A stretch of DNA of 64,000 nt, taken from positions 806,001 through 870,000 of the forward strand of contig JASANH010001374.1 of the NCBI GenBank assembly GCA_030248295.1. Direction: 5' to 3'. Under the pieces are notes generated by a model. It was not told the origin of the DNA, did not search any database, and worked only from the letters and a program-made list of their open reading frames with translations. The stretch comes from Mesodorylaimus sp. YZB2_4 (taxonomy: Eukaryota; Nematoda; Enoplea; Dorylaimida; Dorylaimidae). A program made the position numbers and the translations under genes. Positions 62,029 through 64,000 of this stretch are shown here, piece after piece (positions within the stretch are counted from its first letter, which is position 1; each line of letters begins with the position of its first letter).

Positions 62029-62561
62029 CAATATCACATGGCTATACTATATGTGATAAATCACTGGCTCGCACCGAAGCGGGCGCCCCCTAACGGTATG
62101 AATCAGTCACCGTTGCCGGCATTCTCCATGAAAGCCCGGAAAGGAATGATATCAAATGAACAGTGCCAAGAGGCATGAAATCAGTCAAATGTGGACAATT
62201 TGAACTGTCATCACGTTTGGGCGAAAACATCATTATTTTGAATTTGCCGCCAATCAGGTTCTTATCGATCTCGTCTGCTAGGATGGGGCAAGCTGACTAT
62301 GTTGCGCAGCTGTGCACAGTATGCCTTCGACCCTGATTGGCGGCAAATTCAAAATAACAATGTTTTCGCCCAAACGTGATGACAGTTCAAATTGTCCACA
62401 TTTGACTGATTTCATGCCTCTTGGCACTGTTCATTTGTTATCATTCCTTTCCGGGCTTTCATGGAGAATGCCGGCCACGGTGACTGATTCATACCGTTAG
62501 GGGGCGCCCGCTTCGGTGCGAGCCAGTGATTTATCACATATAGTATAGCCATGCAATATCA
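62029..62561. mobile_element. Inner MITE with 221-bp arms and 8-bp target duplication
   Basis: Arms at about 62038-62258 and 62333-62553 are near-perfect reverse complements with a 74-bp spacer. The element (62037-62553) is flanked by the exact repeat CAATATCA at 62029-62036 and 62554-62561. Confidence 0.88.
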
Positions 62562-62595
62562 TCATGGATACACTATATGCGCCACCATGCAATAT

Positions 62596-63632
62596 CATGG
62601 CTATACTTAAGGAATTCTCAGGCTCTCCTAACCACGCTCAAACCAGTTCTCTAACACGGAAAGAACTGGCCCATGGGCTAGCATGCAAGGAACAGTAGGG
62701 TTCAAATTTGGAATTCGAATGCTATCGCGGAAATAATAGTTTCATTGAATTCCTCGCATCAGACTTGACGTTCTAACAAACTATCATGTTTTACATTTTT
62801 TTTATCAAAAAATTTGAATTTGGCGCTCTGACCTTGATGAGCAGGCGAGCAGACCTTTACATCGCCGCAAACTGAAAGTCTTACCGAATCAAATCAATAA
62901 CTGATGTCCTACCCAACAGACCACCAGAATATGCAGGCTAGAGAAAAAGAAGATTGTTTGTGTTAACATTGCTGACTATCGTTTTTATTTTATCAGTAAA
63001 ACCGCTACCTTACTAACATTTCTCTGTAGCCAGAGCGCCAAAGCACCTGCGGGCGCATCTTACATCTAGCGGGTATCATACGCGCCAGATGATAACGAGT
63101 GCAGAGCGCTTTACTTCAGAAGTTTTAAGCGAGAAAAGCTGCGTGCCGCGGCAATTGGTTTTGTACTGACGTCGCTCTAAAGCTTTCTTCAGTTTAGAGG
63201 CATTACTGTTACGAACTGAAACTACATAAACAACCGCGCACGGGGAAATTATCAACAGTAATTCTTTTCACAATTGGCTTTGTACTGCTCTGTGCACATG
63301 GGTACGGAGTGCTGGAAGAACTACGTAACCGGATACGCATGCTGCAGTAAATTTCGCGCTTGTAGCAGCTTATGGCAAGCGCCCAGACAAGAACCTGCGT
63401 GCCGCCAAATTCAAATTTTTTGATTAAAAAAATGTAAAACATGATAGTTTGTTAGAAGGTCAAGTCTGATGCGAAGAATTCAATGAAAGTATTATTTCCG
63501 CGATAGCATTCGAATTCCAAATTTGAACCCTACTGTTCCTTGCATGCTAGCCCATGGGCCAGTTCTTTCCGTGTTAGAGAACTGGTTTGAGCGTGGTTAG
63601 GAGAGCCTGAGAATTCCTTAAATACAGCCATG
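62596..63632. mobile_element. Second inner inverted-repeat element, ~229-bp arms
   Basis: Arms at about 62596-62824 and 63404-63632 are near-perfect reverse complements (outer ends CATGGCTATACTTAAGG and CCTTAAATACAGCCATG). The spacer is about 580 bp and non-coding. Flanks share CAATAT, close to the target of the neighbouring element. Confidence 0.82.
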
Positions 63633-64000
63633 CCCAATATGACGTCAACCGAGGCCTGTGTTAAAGTAATACAGCAAATAAAAAAATAAAAGCTGTGGGA
63701 AAAATGAAATTTAAATTAATAATTCACTTTTTATCTGTAATTGCGATTTTTTAAGTGACGTCACATCAGGTGCGCACAGGCCAAACCGTGAGTCAATCGC
63801 TATCCATTTCGCACCACTAAATGTCTGCTAGAGCCCGCAACGCCGAAATTCAAGAAACCAGGATCTATTGCGATATATAAAAGAATAAACCCCCTCGAGC
63901 GCATGTCTACAAGCCTTATTTGCTCGCTAACGGCTACAGGACACTAGCGAGCAGGTTGAAAGCCCAGCTCTGGGCAGCTGCATTGAGTGCATCAAATAAT

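Larger units (their letters stand above)
61959..63838. mobile_element. Nested inverted-repeat (MITE-like) complex, outer element
   Basis: The outer ends GCGGGCTCTAGCAGACATTT (61959) and its reverse complement (ending 63838) extend as diverged ~70-bp inverted repeats reaching GCGCACC. Two further inverted-repeat elements lie inside. No transposase-like frame is present. Confidence 0.75.

Overview
This is a piece of an animal nuclear genome, not a prokaryote. Every gene recognised is split by canonical GT-AG introns. Many introns are only about 50-60 nt and end in TTTTAG or TTTCAG, and the gene set is metazoan (BK potassium channel, parvin, adiponectin-receptor family, neuronal calcium sensor). 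The BK channel and cytochrome c read like ecdysozoan proteins. A short interstitial run of the hexamer TTAGGC, the nematode telomere unit, hints weakly at a nematode or relative. I cannot name the species.

Layout of the genes, with exon joins checked for phase: SMC6 (partial, 1-5419, +), ribosomal protein eL20/RPL18A (5780-7311, +), cytochrome c (7593-11389, +, one 3.5 kb intron), HDHD5/CECR5-like mitochondrial HAD protein (12889-19316, +), FKBP2-type ER prolyl isomerase (19842-20390, -), parvin (20659-24408, +), RPRD1-type CID protein (25116-27405, +), a short Ac45/ATP6AP1-like V-ATPase accessory protein (27800-30879, +), the Slo1 BK channel (33988-47299, +, 20 exon positions), an adiponectin-receptor-type PAQR protein (49566-52625, +), and a visinin/neurocalcin-type calcium sensor (56549-60323, +). 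All but the first appear complete. Most are unrelated housekeeping genes. BK and the calcium sensor are both neuronal calcium effectors, but the sequence shows no link between them.

The first ~30 kb is gene-dense with short intergenic gaps. From about 31 kb onward introns and intergenic DNA are filled with repeats: a tRNA-derived SINE family, several terminal-inverted-repeat (MITE-like) families (two copies with clear 8-bp target duplications), a 21-bp tandem array of about 46 copies inside the BK gene, a 46-bp array near 54-55 kb, a roughly 193-bp array at 46.4 kb, and a nested inverted-repeat complex at 62-63.8 kb.

The most interesting biology is a duplicated 152-nt exon in the BK channel gene that encodes the S4 to S5 segment twice in slightly different form. 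The phases mean that only one copy can be used: including both gives an immediate stop. No wholly unknown multi-gene system was found.
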